From Immundisolibacter sp. (GTDB lineage: Bacteria; Pseudomonadota; Gammaproteobacteria; Immundisolibacterales; Immundisolibacteraceae), in the NCBI RefSeq assembly GCF_041601295.1, contig NZ_JBFIII010000039.1:1-24937 (forward strand): a DNA stretch of 24,937 nucleotides, written 5' to 3'. The notes under the pieces were generated by a model. The model did no database searches. It saw only the letters and a program-made list of their open reading frames with translations, and was not told the origin of the DNA. Of the stretch, positions 15,314 to 22,154 are shown in pieces. Position 1 is the stretch's first letter. Each line of letters starts with the position of its first letter. Made by a program: the position numbers and the translations under genes.

Positions 15314-15560
15314 CGGCGGCCTTGCGGCACTGCTTGAGTAGCGCCGCCACTCGGTCGCTGGTCTTGGCGCCGACGCCGAGCCAGTAGTCCACCCGTTCCA
15401 GATCGAGTTTGGTCGGTACTTCGTTGGCGGTGGCGATCGGATTGAAGAACCCAATCTGTTCGATGAAGCGGCCATCACGCGGGTTGCGACTGTCAGTCAC
15501 GACCACGCGGTAGAACGGCCGTTTCTTGGCCCCGCCACGGGCAAGGCGAATGGTAACCAT
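15303..15560 (-). CDS. rpsP: 30S ribosomal protein S16
   Basis: An 85-residue S16 protein, an early assembly component of the small subunit. MVTIRLARGGAKKRPFYRVVV and the DGRFIEQIGFFNP stretch are diagnostic. ATG 15560 has AGGAA upstream. It is the first gene of the rpsP-rimM-trmD-rplS unit, has its own promoter candidate behind ffh, and overlaps the inferred rimM start. Confidence 0.98.
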   Translation of the reverse strand: MVTIRLARGGAKKRPFYRVVVTDSRNPRDGRFIEQIGFFNPIATANEVPTKLDLERVDYWLGVGAKTSDRVAALLKQCRKAAAAV

Positions 15561-15605
15561 GGGTGGGTTCCTGCTGCTGCATTGAGCGCCTCGCCGACAG
15601 GGCCG

Positions 15606-15638
15606 GTCGCGGCAAACGGGGAATTTTATTGCCGCGAC
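15606..15638. repeat. 10-bp perfect inverted repeat spanning the rpsP -10
   Basis: GTCGCGGCAA at 15606-15615 and TTGCCGCGAC at 15629-15638 are perfect inverted copies around a 13-base centre, which contains the candidate -10 box and probable transcription start. On the minus strand no T-tract follows, so it is not a standard ffh terminator. It could act as a repressor site or as a weak transcript-end hairpin. Confidence 0.6.
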
Positions 15639-15651
15639 GGCTTAAACTCAA
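15623..15651 (-). promoter_or_regulatory. Promoter of the rpsP operon
   Basis: Minus-strand TTGAGT at 15651-15646 and TAAAAT at 15628-15623 are separated by exactly 17 bases, close to the sigma-70 consensus. The -35 overlaps the ffh stop codon. The predicted start near 15616 gives a leader of about 56 bases before rpsP. This would let the ribosomal operon be transcribed independently of ffh. Confidence 0.65.
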
Positions 15652-17015
15652 CCACGACCGGGAAACTGTCCGCGCATGGAGCCCATGCCGCGCATCATTT
15701 TTTTCATTCCTCCGGGGCGGGTGAGTTTTTTCATCACCTTCTGGCTTTGTTCGAATTGCTTCAACAGGCGGTTGACGTCCTGTATCTGGACGCCGGAGCC
15801 GGCGGCGATGCGCCGCTTGCGCGAGCCGTTGATCAGATTCGGAAAGCGCCGCTCCCTGGCGGTCATGGAGCAGATGATGGCCTCGGTGCGCACCAACTGC
15901 TTACCGTCTGCCATCTGTTCGCGCGCCTGGGCGCTGACGCCGCCCATGCCGGGCAGCTTGTCGAGCAGGCTGCCCACGCCACCCATGCTCTGCACCATTT
16001 TCAGCTGATCGCGAAAATCGTTGAAGTCAAAGCCCTTGCCGCGGCGCAGCTTGTCTTCGAGCTGCGCGGCCTGCTGTTGGTCGACGTTGCGCTGGACCTG
16101 CTCGACCAGGGTCAGTACATCGCCCATGCCCAGGATGCTGGAGGCAATACGTTCCGGGTGAAAAGGCTCGAGCGCGTCGACCTTCTCGCCGATACCCAGG
16201 AACTTGATTGGCGCGCCGGTAATCTCGCGGATGGACAGGGCGGCCCCGCCGCGCGCGTCGCCGTCGGCCTTGGTCAGGATGACGCCGGTCAGTGGCAACG
16301 CGTCGTGAAATGCCTTGGCGGTATTGGCGGCGTCCTGGCCGGTCATGGCGTCGACCACGAACAGCGTCTCAAGCGGCCGTATGGCCGCATGTATGGCTGT
16401 GATCTCCGCCATCATGTCGGCGTCGATGTGCAGCCGCCCGGCGGTGTCGACGATCACCACGTCGATGGCCCGGCGCCGCGCCTCGGCCAGCGCGCGGGTG
16501 GCGATGTCGACCGGTTTTTGGCTGGCGTCGCTCGGGAAGAACTGGGCACCGACCTGCCCGGCAAGGATGCGCAGCTGTTCGATGGCGGCTGGCCGGTAGA
16601 CGTCGGCGCTGACCAGCATGACGGACTTCTTGCTCTGTTCCAGGATCCGGCGCGTCAGTTTGGCGCTGGTGGTGGTTTTGCCCGAGCCCTGCAAGCCGGC
16701 CATAAGGATGACCACCGGCGCTGGCCCACCGAGGTTGAGCGCCGCGTTCTCGCTGCCCATGAGGCGGACCAGGCGCTCGTGGACCAGCTTGACCAATAGC
16801 TGGCCTGGGTTGAGGCTCTTGGCCACGTCCCGGCCGATGGCCTCCTCGCGTACCTGCTCGACGAAGCTGCGTACTACCGGCAGCGCCACGTCCGCTTCGA
16901 GTAGGGCCATGCGTACTTCGCGCAGGGCGTCCGCGATGTTGTCGTCGTTCAGGTAGGCCTGGCCGCGCAGGCGGCGCACGGCGGTTTCCAGACGGGCGGA
17001 AAGGCTGTCGAACAT
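15648..17015 (-). CDS. ffh: Signal recognition particle protein Ffh
   Basis: Ffh is the GTPase of the signal recognition particle; with 4.5S RNA and FtsY it directs membrane proteins to the translocon. The protein has 455 residues, a normal length. The N domain is about 1-90. The G domain carries GLQGSGKTTT (107-116), DTAGR, and TKADGDARGG. The Met-rich M domain follows, with the RNA-binding helix-turn-helix region (SMTARERRFPNLI, then SRKRRIAAGSG) and a tail of KKMMRGMGSMRG. ATG 17015 has no strong binding site. It diverges from the small methyltransferase gene and precedes rpsP by 87 bases. Confidence 0.98.
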   Translation of the reverse strand: MFDSLSARLETAVRRLRGQAYLNDDNIADALREVRMALLEADVALPVVRSFVEQVREEAIGRDVAKSLNPGQLLVKLVHERLVRLMGSENAALNLGGPAPVVILMAGLQGSGKTTTSAKLTRRILEQSKKSVMLVSADVYRPAAIEQLRILAGQVGAQFFPSDASQKPVDIATRALAEARRRAIDVVIVDTAGRLHIDADMMAEITAIHAAIRPLETLFVVDAMTGQDAANTAKAFHDALPLTGVILTKADGDARGGAALSIREITGAPIKFLGIGEKVDALEPFHPERIASSILGMGDVLTLVEQVQRNVDQQQAAQLEDKLRRGKGFDFNDFRDQLKMVQSMGGVGSLLDKLPGMGGVSAQAREQMADGKQLVRTEAIICSMTARERRFPNLINGSRKRRIAAGSGVQIQDVNRLLKQFEQSQKVMKKLTRPGGMKKMMRGMGSMRGQFPGRG

Positions 17016-17085
17016 GGGCGTCGGATGTCAGGAAGGAACGGCGTTTAACATGCGCGCCGTACTACGCAAGCAACCGACATTCTAA

Positions 17086-17655
17086 ATGCAGCCGTCCGAT
17101 GATGCTGCCGTGGCGCCTACGGCCTCCGGCAAGCACAGCAGTTTCAGTTTCGTCGACAGGACGCCGGTGCTGGCTGCGCTGGGCGGTCCCGGTCAGGTGC
17201 TCGACCTGGGCTGTGGGGTGGGGAACTGGAGTCTGGCGCTGGCCAGTGGCGGCACGCCGGTGCTGGCGATCGACCGCTGGCGAGCCGGCCTGGGTTGGCT
17301 GGGCCAGCATGGGCAAGGACTCCCACTATTGGCGCTGGAGGCTGATCTGGGCGCTCCGTTACCGGTTGCGGATGGCGCCGTGGGCGGCGTCCTGCTGTCG
17401 CTGGTTCTGCACCATCTGCGGGCGAGCGGTGTCGCGGCGCGACTTGTGATCGAGGTTGCCCGCGTGTTGCGGCCGGGCGGACTGATGGCGGTGGTTGAGT
17501 TTCTGCCGGTGCCGCCACCGCCTGGGCCGCCGCTGGCGGCGCGCCTCAGCACGCAGCAGGTGCTTGCACTCTCGGCGAACGCCGGCCTGATCGAGTCCGC
17601 GACCCAGCCGATCGCCGATCACGTCGCCCTGTATGTTTCGCGAAAGCCGTCATGA
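17086..17655 (+). CDS. Class I SAM-dependent methyltransferase, small
   Basis: A 189-residue Rossmann-type methyltransferase. Motif I is LDLGCGVGN at 39-47; Asp63 in AID is the likely ribose-binding acid of motif II. A motif IV-like region VLLSLVLHHL (102-111) and post-motif LRPGG (128-132) follow. A proline-rich loop (PVPPPPGPP, 141-149) interrupts the C-terminal sheet and is unusual. There is no signal peptide, so it is cytoplasmic. Substrate unknown; the overall pattern resembles the Methyltransf_11 group that modifies small molecules. It overlaps the next gene by ATGA, so the two products are made together and may act together. Confidence 0.88.
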   Translation: MQPSDDAAVAPTASGKHSSFSFVDRTPVLAALGGPGQVLDLGCGVGNWSLALASGGTPVLAIDRWRAGLGWLGQHGQGLPLLALEADLGAPLPVADGAVGGVLLSLVLHHLRASGVAARLVIEVARVLRPGGLMAVVEFLPVPPPPGPPLAARLSTQQVLALSANAGLIESATQPIADHVALYVSRKPS

Positions 17656-18131
17656 AAGCAGCTGTGCTGCGTCTGGCGGATGTCGACGCTGCGGACCTGC
17701 GCGCTGTGCTGGGTGAGTATGGCCTGGCGCTTGAACCGCTGCCGGCGGGCGTGGTGATACCCGGTAGCTACTGGCGGGACGAGGAAGCCGGTTTGATCGG
17801 TGGCGTGTTGTACCTGCGGCCGGATACGCCGCTGCATTCGGCGCTGCACGAGGCCAGCCACTGGCTGTGCCTGGACGCGGTTCGGCGGACCGGCCTGCAT
17901 ACCGATGCCGGCAGCGATGACATTGAAGAATGCGCGGTCTGTTACTTGCAGGTTCTGCTGGCGGATCGTGTGCCTGGCCTTGGCCGGCAGCGCATGTGGC
18001 AGGACATGGACGCCTGGGGCTACAGCTTTCGACTCGGGTCGGCGCGGGCCTGGTTCGAGCAGGATGCCGAGGATGCCCGTGCCTGGCTGGCGTCGCGCGG
18101 GTTGTTGGCGTTCGTCGAACCTGGTCGCTGA
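17652..18131 (+). CDS. Uncharacterised protein with HExxH motif, putative small metallopeptidase
   Basis: I do not recognise a named family. The 159-residue protein has HEASH at 66-70, then IEECAVCYLQVLLAD starting at 91. A glutamate (92 or 93) about 22 residues after the second His is the spacing of gluzincin metallopeptidases, and the ExxA/C..LL pattern recalls ImmA/IrrE proteins. This suggests a zinc site, but the motif could be chance. There is no signal peptide or membrane helix. The N-terminal part (about 1-55) predicts a small mixed fold. The coupled upstream methyltransferase is the only functional clue. Its stop lies one base from the stop of the opposite SDR gene. Confidence 0.8.
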   Translation: MKAAVLRLADVDAADLRAVLGEYGLALEPLPAGVVIPGSYWRDEEAGLIGGVLYLRPDTPLHSALHEASHWLCLDAVRRTGLHTDAGSDDIEECAVCYLQVLLADRVPGLGRQRMWQDMDAWGYSFRLGSARAWFEQDAEDARAWLASRGLLAFVEPGR

Positions 18132-18132
18132 A

Positions 18133-18930
18133 CTACAAATAGACACCCTGGGTGCTGCCACCGTCCACCGTGATGATGCTGCCGCAGATATAGGACGCGC
18201 GCGCTGATGCCGCAAAGCAGATGGCGTCGGCCACGTCTTCGGGGCGGGCCATGCGGCCGAGCGGCAGCGCGGCATCGATCTCGGCCTGGAGCTGTTCGGG
18301 CGTTTTGCCTTCTGCGGGTGCGCGTGAGTTGATCAAGCGCGTCCAGCGGTCGGTCGTCACGCCGGACGGCGCCACGCCCAGCACGCGGATGCCCTGCGGG
18401 GCACACAGGTCGGCAAAGCTCTTGGTGAAGTTATACAGTGCGGCGTTACTGATGCCGACCGACATATAGGATGGTTTGGGGTTGCGCGCGGCAGTGCCCA
18501 GCACGTTGACGATGACGCCGCTTTTCTGCGCCCGCATGATGGGGTAAGCGGCCCGGCAGGCGCGGATGTGGCATTGCAGTTTCTGGTTCCAGCCGGCCAG
18601 CCAGTCCTGGTCAGTTATATCGCTGAACTCACCGGCCGGCAGTTTGCCGGCGGCGTTGTTGACCAGCACGTCGATGCGCCCGTAACGTTCGCGTGCGATG
18701 CCCATCAGCCGCGCGACGTCGCTGTCGACGGTAACGTCGCACACGGCGGTTGCCGCTTGCGGCGCACCGGCGGCACTGGCTGCCGCGGCGGCGGCCATGA
18801 GACTATCTTCGTCACGCGCTGCCAACAACAAGTGGGCGCCCTCGCTGGCGAAGCCGAGGGCGGTTGCGAGGCCTATACCTTTGCTAGCACCTGTGATCAC
18901 GACCACTTTCTCGGCCAGTTCGAGATTCAT
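18133..18930 (-). CDS. SDR-fold protein lacking the classical catalytic tetrad
   Basis: A 265-residue short-chain dehydrogenase-fold protein. The cofactor side is normal: TGASKGIG at 13-20, NNAAG at 91-95, and TVDGG near the end, so NAD(P) binding is expected. By my hand alignment the catalytic Asn, Ser, Tyr and Lys positions are Lys117, Gly145, Val158 and Asn162 (the usual YxxSK reads VGISN). Tyr155 lies three residues before the normal place. Either it is not an oxidoreductase, or it uses another mechanism. The gene has a strong GGAGGA binding site before ATG 18930, a normal reading frame and no decay, so it appears to be kept by selection. It diverges from cysG. Confidence 0.9.
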   Translation of the reverse strand: MNLELAEKVVVITGASKGIGLATALGFASEGAHLLLAARDEDSLMAAAAAASAAGAPQAATAVCDVTVDSDVARLMGIARERYGRIDVLVNNAAGKLPAGEFSDITDQDWLAGWNQKLQCHIRACRAAYPIMRAQKSGVIVNVLGTAARNPKPSYMSVGISNAALYNFTKSFADLCAPQGIRVLGVAPSGVTTDRWTRLINSRAPAEGKTPEQLQAEIDAALPLGRMARPEDVADAICFAASARASYICGSIITVDGGSTQGVYL

Positions 18931-18969
18931 GTCGCGGGTCCTCCAGCGCGTGTTGGTGAGCGGTCCGGC

Positions 18970-18975
18970 ACTATA
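18970..18975 (-). promoter_or_regulatory. Candidate -10 box for the SDR gene
   Basis: Minus strand 18975-18970 reads TATAGT, five of six consensus bases, 40 bases before the ATG at 18930. No matching -35 is evident at standard spacing, so this is weak. Confidence 0.3.
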
Positions 18976-19048
18976 CACGACCGTTTTGAGGCAACTTTTG
19001 CGCCCGCACTGCCGAGGTTTGTGCAACGCCGACGGCGCGCGGTGAGCC

Positions 19049-20440
19049 ATGGACTATCTGCCCATATTTCTGGACGTGCGTGCTCGCCCTTGCCTGGTAG
19101 TGGGGGGCGGGTCGGTGGCGGCGCGCAAGCTGGCCTTGCTGCGCCGCGCCGGGGCCAGCGCAGTTGTGGTGGCACCAACGCTGGTTGACGAGCTGCAGGC
19201 ACTGGCCGGTGAGGTTGAGCTACGCCAGCGGCCGTTTATGGACTCGGACCTCGACGGGATGACCCTGGTGATCGCCGCCACGGACGATGCGGCGGTCAAT
19301 GCCCAGGTGGCGGCGCTGGCCAAGGTGCGCGGATTGCCGGTGAACGTGGTGGACACGCCGACACTGTGCAGTTTCATTATGCCGGCGGTGGTGGATCGTT
19401 CGCCGGTGATTGCCGCGGTCAGCTCCAGTGGTCGCGCACCGGTACTCACCCGCTTGTTGCGCGCGCGGCTGGAGACGTTGATCCCGACGGCTTATGGCCG
19501 CCTTGCCGAGTTGGTGGGCGGGGTGCGCGGGCGGGTGCGCGAGCGCATCAGCGATCCGATTGCCCGCCGCCGCTTCTGGGAAGATACCCTACAGGGACCG
19601 GTGGCCGAGCTGGCGTTGTCCGGTCAGCAGGAGCGCGCGCAGCAACTGCTCCAGCGCTTGCTGGAGCGCGTGGGCCCCAGCGCTGGTGTGGGCGAAGTCT
19701 ATCTGGTCGGCGCCGGGCCGGGTGATCCCGACCTGCTGACGTTTCGCGCGCTGCGACTGCTGCAGCAGGCGGATGTGGTGATTTACGATCGCCTGGTGGC
19801 GCCGGAAATTCTGGACCTGGTGCGGCGCGAGGCGCAGCGCATCGATGCCGGCAAGCGGGCCAGTCAGCACACCCTGCCTCAGGAAGATATCAACGCCCTG
19901 CTGGTACGCCTGGCGCGCGAGGGCAAGCGGGTGTTGCGTCTGAAGGGCGGCGATCCGTTCATGTTCGGGCGTGGTGGCGAGGAGATAGCCACCCTGGCCG
20001 CGCAGGGGATTCCATTCCAGGTCGTGCCCGGGGTGACCGCCGCCAGCGGTTGCGCCGCGTACGCCGGCATTCCACTGACGCACCGTGACCACGCGCAGTT
20101 GTGCGTGTTTGTCACCGGCCATTTGAAGGACGGTAGCGTGGACCTGCCCTGGCCGCAGTTGGTGGCACTCGGCGGCACGCTGGTGGTGTATATGGGCCTG
20201 GGTGCCCTGACGGCGATCTGCGATGCGCTTATTGCTCATGGCAGGGACGCCACGACACCGGCAGCGGCGATTGCCCAGGGCACGACCTTGCGTCAGCGTG
20301 TGGTCATCGCCACTCTTGCCGATCTGGCGCACCGTGCGCAGGACCTGGATGGGCCGGCGCTGATCATAGTCGGCGGCGTCGTCGGACTACACGAAGCGCT
20401 GGCCTGGTTTGCTCCCCAGGCGCCGGACGCGTCCGCGTGA
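19049..20440 (+). CDS. cysG: Siroheme synthase, trifunctional
   Basis: CysG makes siroheme, the cofactor of sulfite and nitrite reductases, from uroporphyrinogen III. The protein has 463 residues, near the usual 457. The N-terminal dehydrogenase/ferrochelatase domain (1-about 200) has VVGGGSVAARK at 17-27, Asp102 in VVDTP (the catalytic Asp region) and SSSG at 125-128. The C-terminal uroporphyrinogen methyltransferase (about 214-460) has VGAGPGDPDLLT at 220-231, YDRLV at 246-250, LKGGDPFMFGRGGEE at 298-312 and the VVPGVTAASG stretch. Both halves look complete. The start at 19049 has a nearby GGTGAG. It overlaps the downstream permease gene by GTGA. Confidence 0.98.
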   Translation: MDYLPIFLDVRARPCLVVGGGSVAARKLALLRRAGASAVVVAPTLVDELQALAGEVELRQRPFMDSDLDGMTLVIAATDDAAVNAQVAALAKVRGLPVNVVDTPTLCSFIMPAVVDRSPVIAAVSSSGRAPVLTRLLRARLETLIPTAYGRLAELVGGVRGRVRERISDPIARRRFWEDTLQGPVAELALSGQQERAQQLLQRLLERVGPSAGVGEVYLVGAGPGDPDLLTFRALRLLQQADVVIYDRLVAPEILDLVRREAQRIDAGKRASQHTLPQEDINALLVRLAREGKRVLRLKGGDPFMFGRGGEEIATLAAQGIPFQVVPGVTAASGCAAYAGIPLTHRDHAQLCVFVTGHLKDGSVDLPWPQLVALGGTLVVYMGLGALTAICDALIAHGRDATTPAAAIAQGTTLRQRVVIATLADLAHRAQDLDGPALIIVGGVVGLHEALAWFAPQAPDASA

Positions 20441-21855
20441 TCGGATCTAACCCTCTGCTGCGCTCGCGGCTGTTCTGGGTTGGGCTGCTGTACTTCGCCC
20501 AGGGCCTGCCGTTTGGCATTTTTCTTGACATGCTGCCGGTGTACTTTCGCCAGCACGGGGTGGATCTGCGCCAGATCGGGGTGCTCGGGCTGCTGAGCCT
20601 GGCCTGGACCTTCAAGGTGCTATGGGCGCCTGCCGTCGATGCCTGGCGCGGTCACCGCCGCTGGATGCAGGCGGCCAATCTGCTGATGGCCTTGAGCGTT
20701 GCTGCATTGGCCGGGCTGGATCCGACGCAGCCGGCGTTGTGGCTGATTGTCGGTGTATTCGCCCTGTTGTCGGCGACCAACGACATCGCCATTGATGCCT
20801 ACACCGTGGAGCGCATACCGCGCGCCGAGTTGGGCCTGGCCAACGGCGTGCGTATCGCGCTGTACCGGGTGGGCATGCTGGCGGCGGGCGCCTTGTTGAT
20901 GCTCAGCGACCGGGTCGGCTGGGCAGGCACCTGGCTCGCGACCTCGGCGGTGCTCGTGGCCGTGTCTGTCATGTGTCGGGCAGCCCCCGCCGAGGCGCCG
21001 CGCGTGGGCCCGGCGCCACGCCTGCGGGATGCCTGGGCGCTGATGCGGGAACCCCGGGTTGCCTATGCCGCGCTGGCGTTGCTACTGGCCCTGTTGTGGT
21101 TGGCCGGGCGTCAGATGCAGTGGTGGGGCGCGCGCGGTGATCTGGCCTTGCTGTTGCCGGCGGGCGGTCTGCTGCTGCTGGCCGCGATACAGGCAGCGCC
21201 TCGGGTGGCGTCTGACGCAGTGGCTCCGTTCGCGTCGATGTTGGCGCGCCCTCATATGCTGGCGATTCTGGCATTTGCGCTCACTTTCAAGCTCGGTGAC
21301 GCGGCCATGGGTTTCATGGTCAAACCGTTTTGGGTCGATGCCGGTTTCAGCGCAAGTGAAATTGGTCTCATTTCGGTCAACGCCGGGCTGGTATTGTCCG
21401 TGGCAGGAGGTGTGCTCGGTGGCTTGCTGACCCACCGCCTGGGTGTTTTTACAGCTTTATGGTCGCTTGGCCTATTGCAAGCAGTATCCAATCTGGGCTA
21501 CGTGTATGTGGCCCATCTGGCGCAGACTGGGGTCGTGTCGCCGCCGGTTTTGTACGGAGCTAGCATGCTGGAATCGTTCACGGGGGGGCTGGGCACGGCG
21601 GCGTTTCTGGCTTTCCTGATGGCGATGGTGGATGCGCGTCAGGCGGCCAGCGAGTATGCGTTGCTGTCGTCGCTGTTCGCGCTCAGTCGCGCGCTTGCCG
21701 GTTTTGCCAGCGGGTTTGGGGTCGAAGCCATGGGATATCGAGGTTATTTCTTGCTCACGTTCTTCCTGTGCTTCCCGGCCTTTGCGCTGCTACCGGCGAT
21801 ACGCCGGGCACTGACGGTGCCGCCTGCCGTGGCCGGGTCCGCTGGAGCCTCCTGA
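20437..21855 (+). CDS. AmpG-like MFS permease
   Basis: A 472-residue inner-membrane protein with about 12 helices. LYFAQGLPFGIF in helix 1, the loop SLAWTFKVLWAPAVDAW and ATNDIAIDAYTVE are the pattern of AmpG permeases, which import GlcNAc-anhydroMurNAc peptides from the periplasm for recycling. Two or more AmpG paralogues are common, so I assign the family rather than the gene name. The C-terminal half (KLGDAAMGFMVKPFW, IGLISVNAGLV) also fits. The GTG start at 20437 is inferred from the GTGA overlap with cysG; no closer ATG exists. It is followed after one base by the Lrp-like gene. Confidence 0.85.
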   Translation: MIGSNPLLRSRLFWVGLLYFAQGLPFGIFLDMLPVYFRQHGVDLRQIGVLGLLSLAWTFKVLWAPAVDAWRGHRRWMQAANLLMALSVAALAGLDPTQPALWLIVGVFALLSATNDIAIDAYTVERIPRAELGLANGVRIALYRVGMLAAGALLMLSDRVGWAGTWLATSAVLVAVSVMCRAAPAEAPRVGPAPRLRDAWALMREPRVAYAALALLLALLWLAGRQMQWWGARGDLALLLPAGGLLLLAAIQAAPRVASDAVAPFASMLARPHMLAILAFALTFKLGDAAMGFMVKPFWVDAGFSASEIGLISVNAGLVLSVAGGVLGGLLTHRLGVFTALWSLGLLQAVSNLGYVYVAHLAQTGVVSPPVLYGASMLESFTGGLGTAAFLAFLMAMVDARQAASEYALLSSLFALSRALAGFASGFGVEAMGYRGYFLLTFFLCFPAFALLPAIRRALTVPPAVAGSAGAS

Positions 21856-21856
21856 G

Positions 21857-22144
21857 ATGATTACCGCGTTCATATTCGTTGAAGCCGAACGTGGTCAGGT
21901 GACCGGGCTGGCGCAGGCGCTGGCCGACCTGCCTGGGATATCCGAGGTGTATTCGGTCAGTGGCCGGCTGGATCTGGTGGCGATCGCCCGGGTCGTGGAG
22001 GCGGACGATCTGGCGCACCTGGTGACCGAGAAACTGGCGGTCCTCCCGGGCATCGTTCGTACCGAGACCTTGCTCGCGTTTCGTGCTTATTCCCGTCACG
22101 ACCTCGACAGCCTGTTTGAGGTTGGGCTCACCGGGTCGCAGTGA
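21857..22144 (+). CDS. Stand-alone Lrp/AsnC ligand-binding (RAM) domain protein
   Basis: A 95-residue protein consisting of the AsnC_trans_reg (RAM) domain only: ITAFIFVEAERGQVTGLAQALADLPGISEVYSVSGRLDLVAIARV and the VLPGIVRTETLLAF strand. The DNA-binding helix-turn-helix that precedes it in Lrp/AsnC regulators is absent, and the upstream sequence is ampG-like coding. Such proteins form oligomers that bind amino acids or related ligands and may modulate full-length Lrp family members. It is placed between the permease and the diguanylate cyclase genes. Confidence 0.9.
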   Translation: MITAFIFVEAERGQVTGLAQALADLPGISEVYSVSGRLDLVAIARVVEADDLAHLVTEKLAVLPGIVRTETLLAFRAYSRHDLDSLFEVGLTGSQ

Positions 22145-22154
22145 TGAACAGTTC

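Noticed and set aside
15582..16799. A 405-codon plus-strand frame opposite ffh
   Set aside because: It lies wholly over ffh, which has all SRP GTPase motifs.
17016..17085. Divergent promoters between ffh and the methyltransferase (TTGCTT and TGTTAA on the minus strand)
   Set aside because: Spacing is 17 but the -10 matches the consensus poorly; not reported as a feature.
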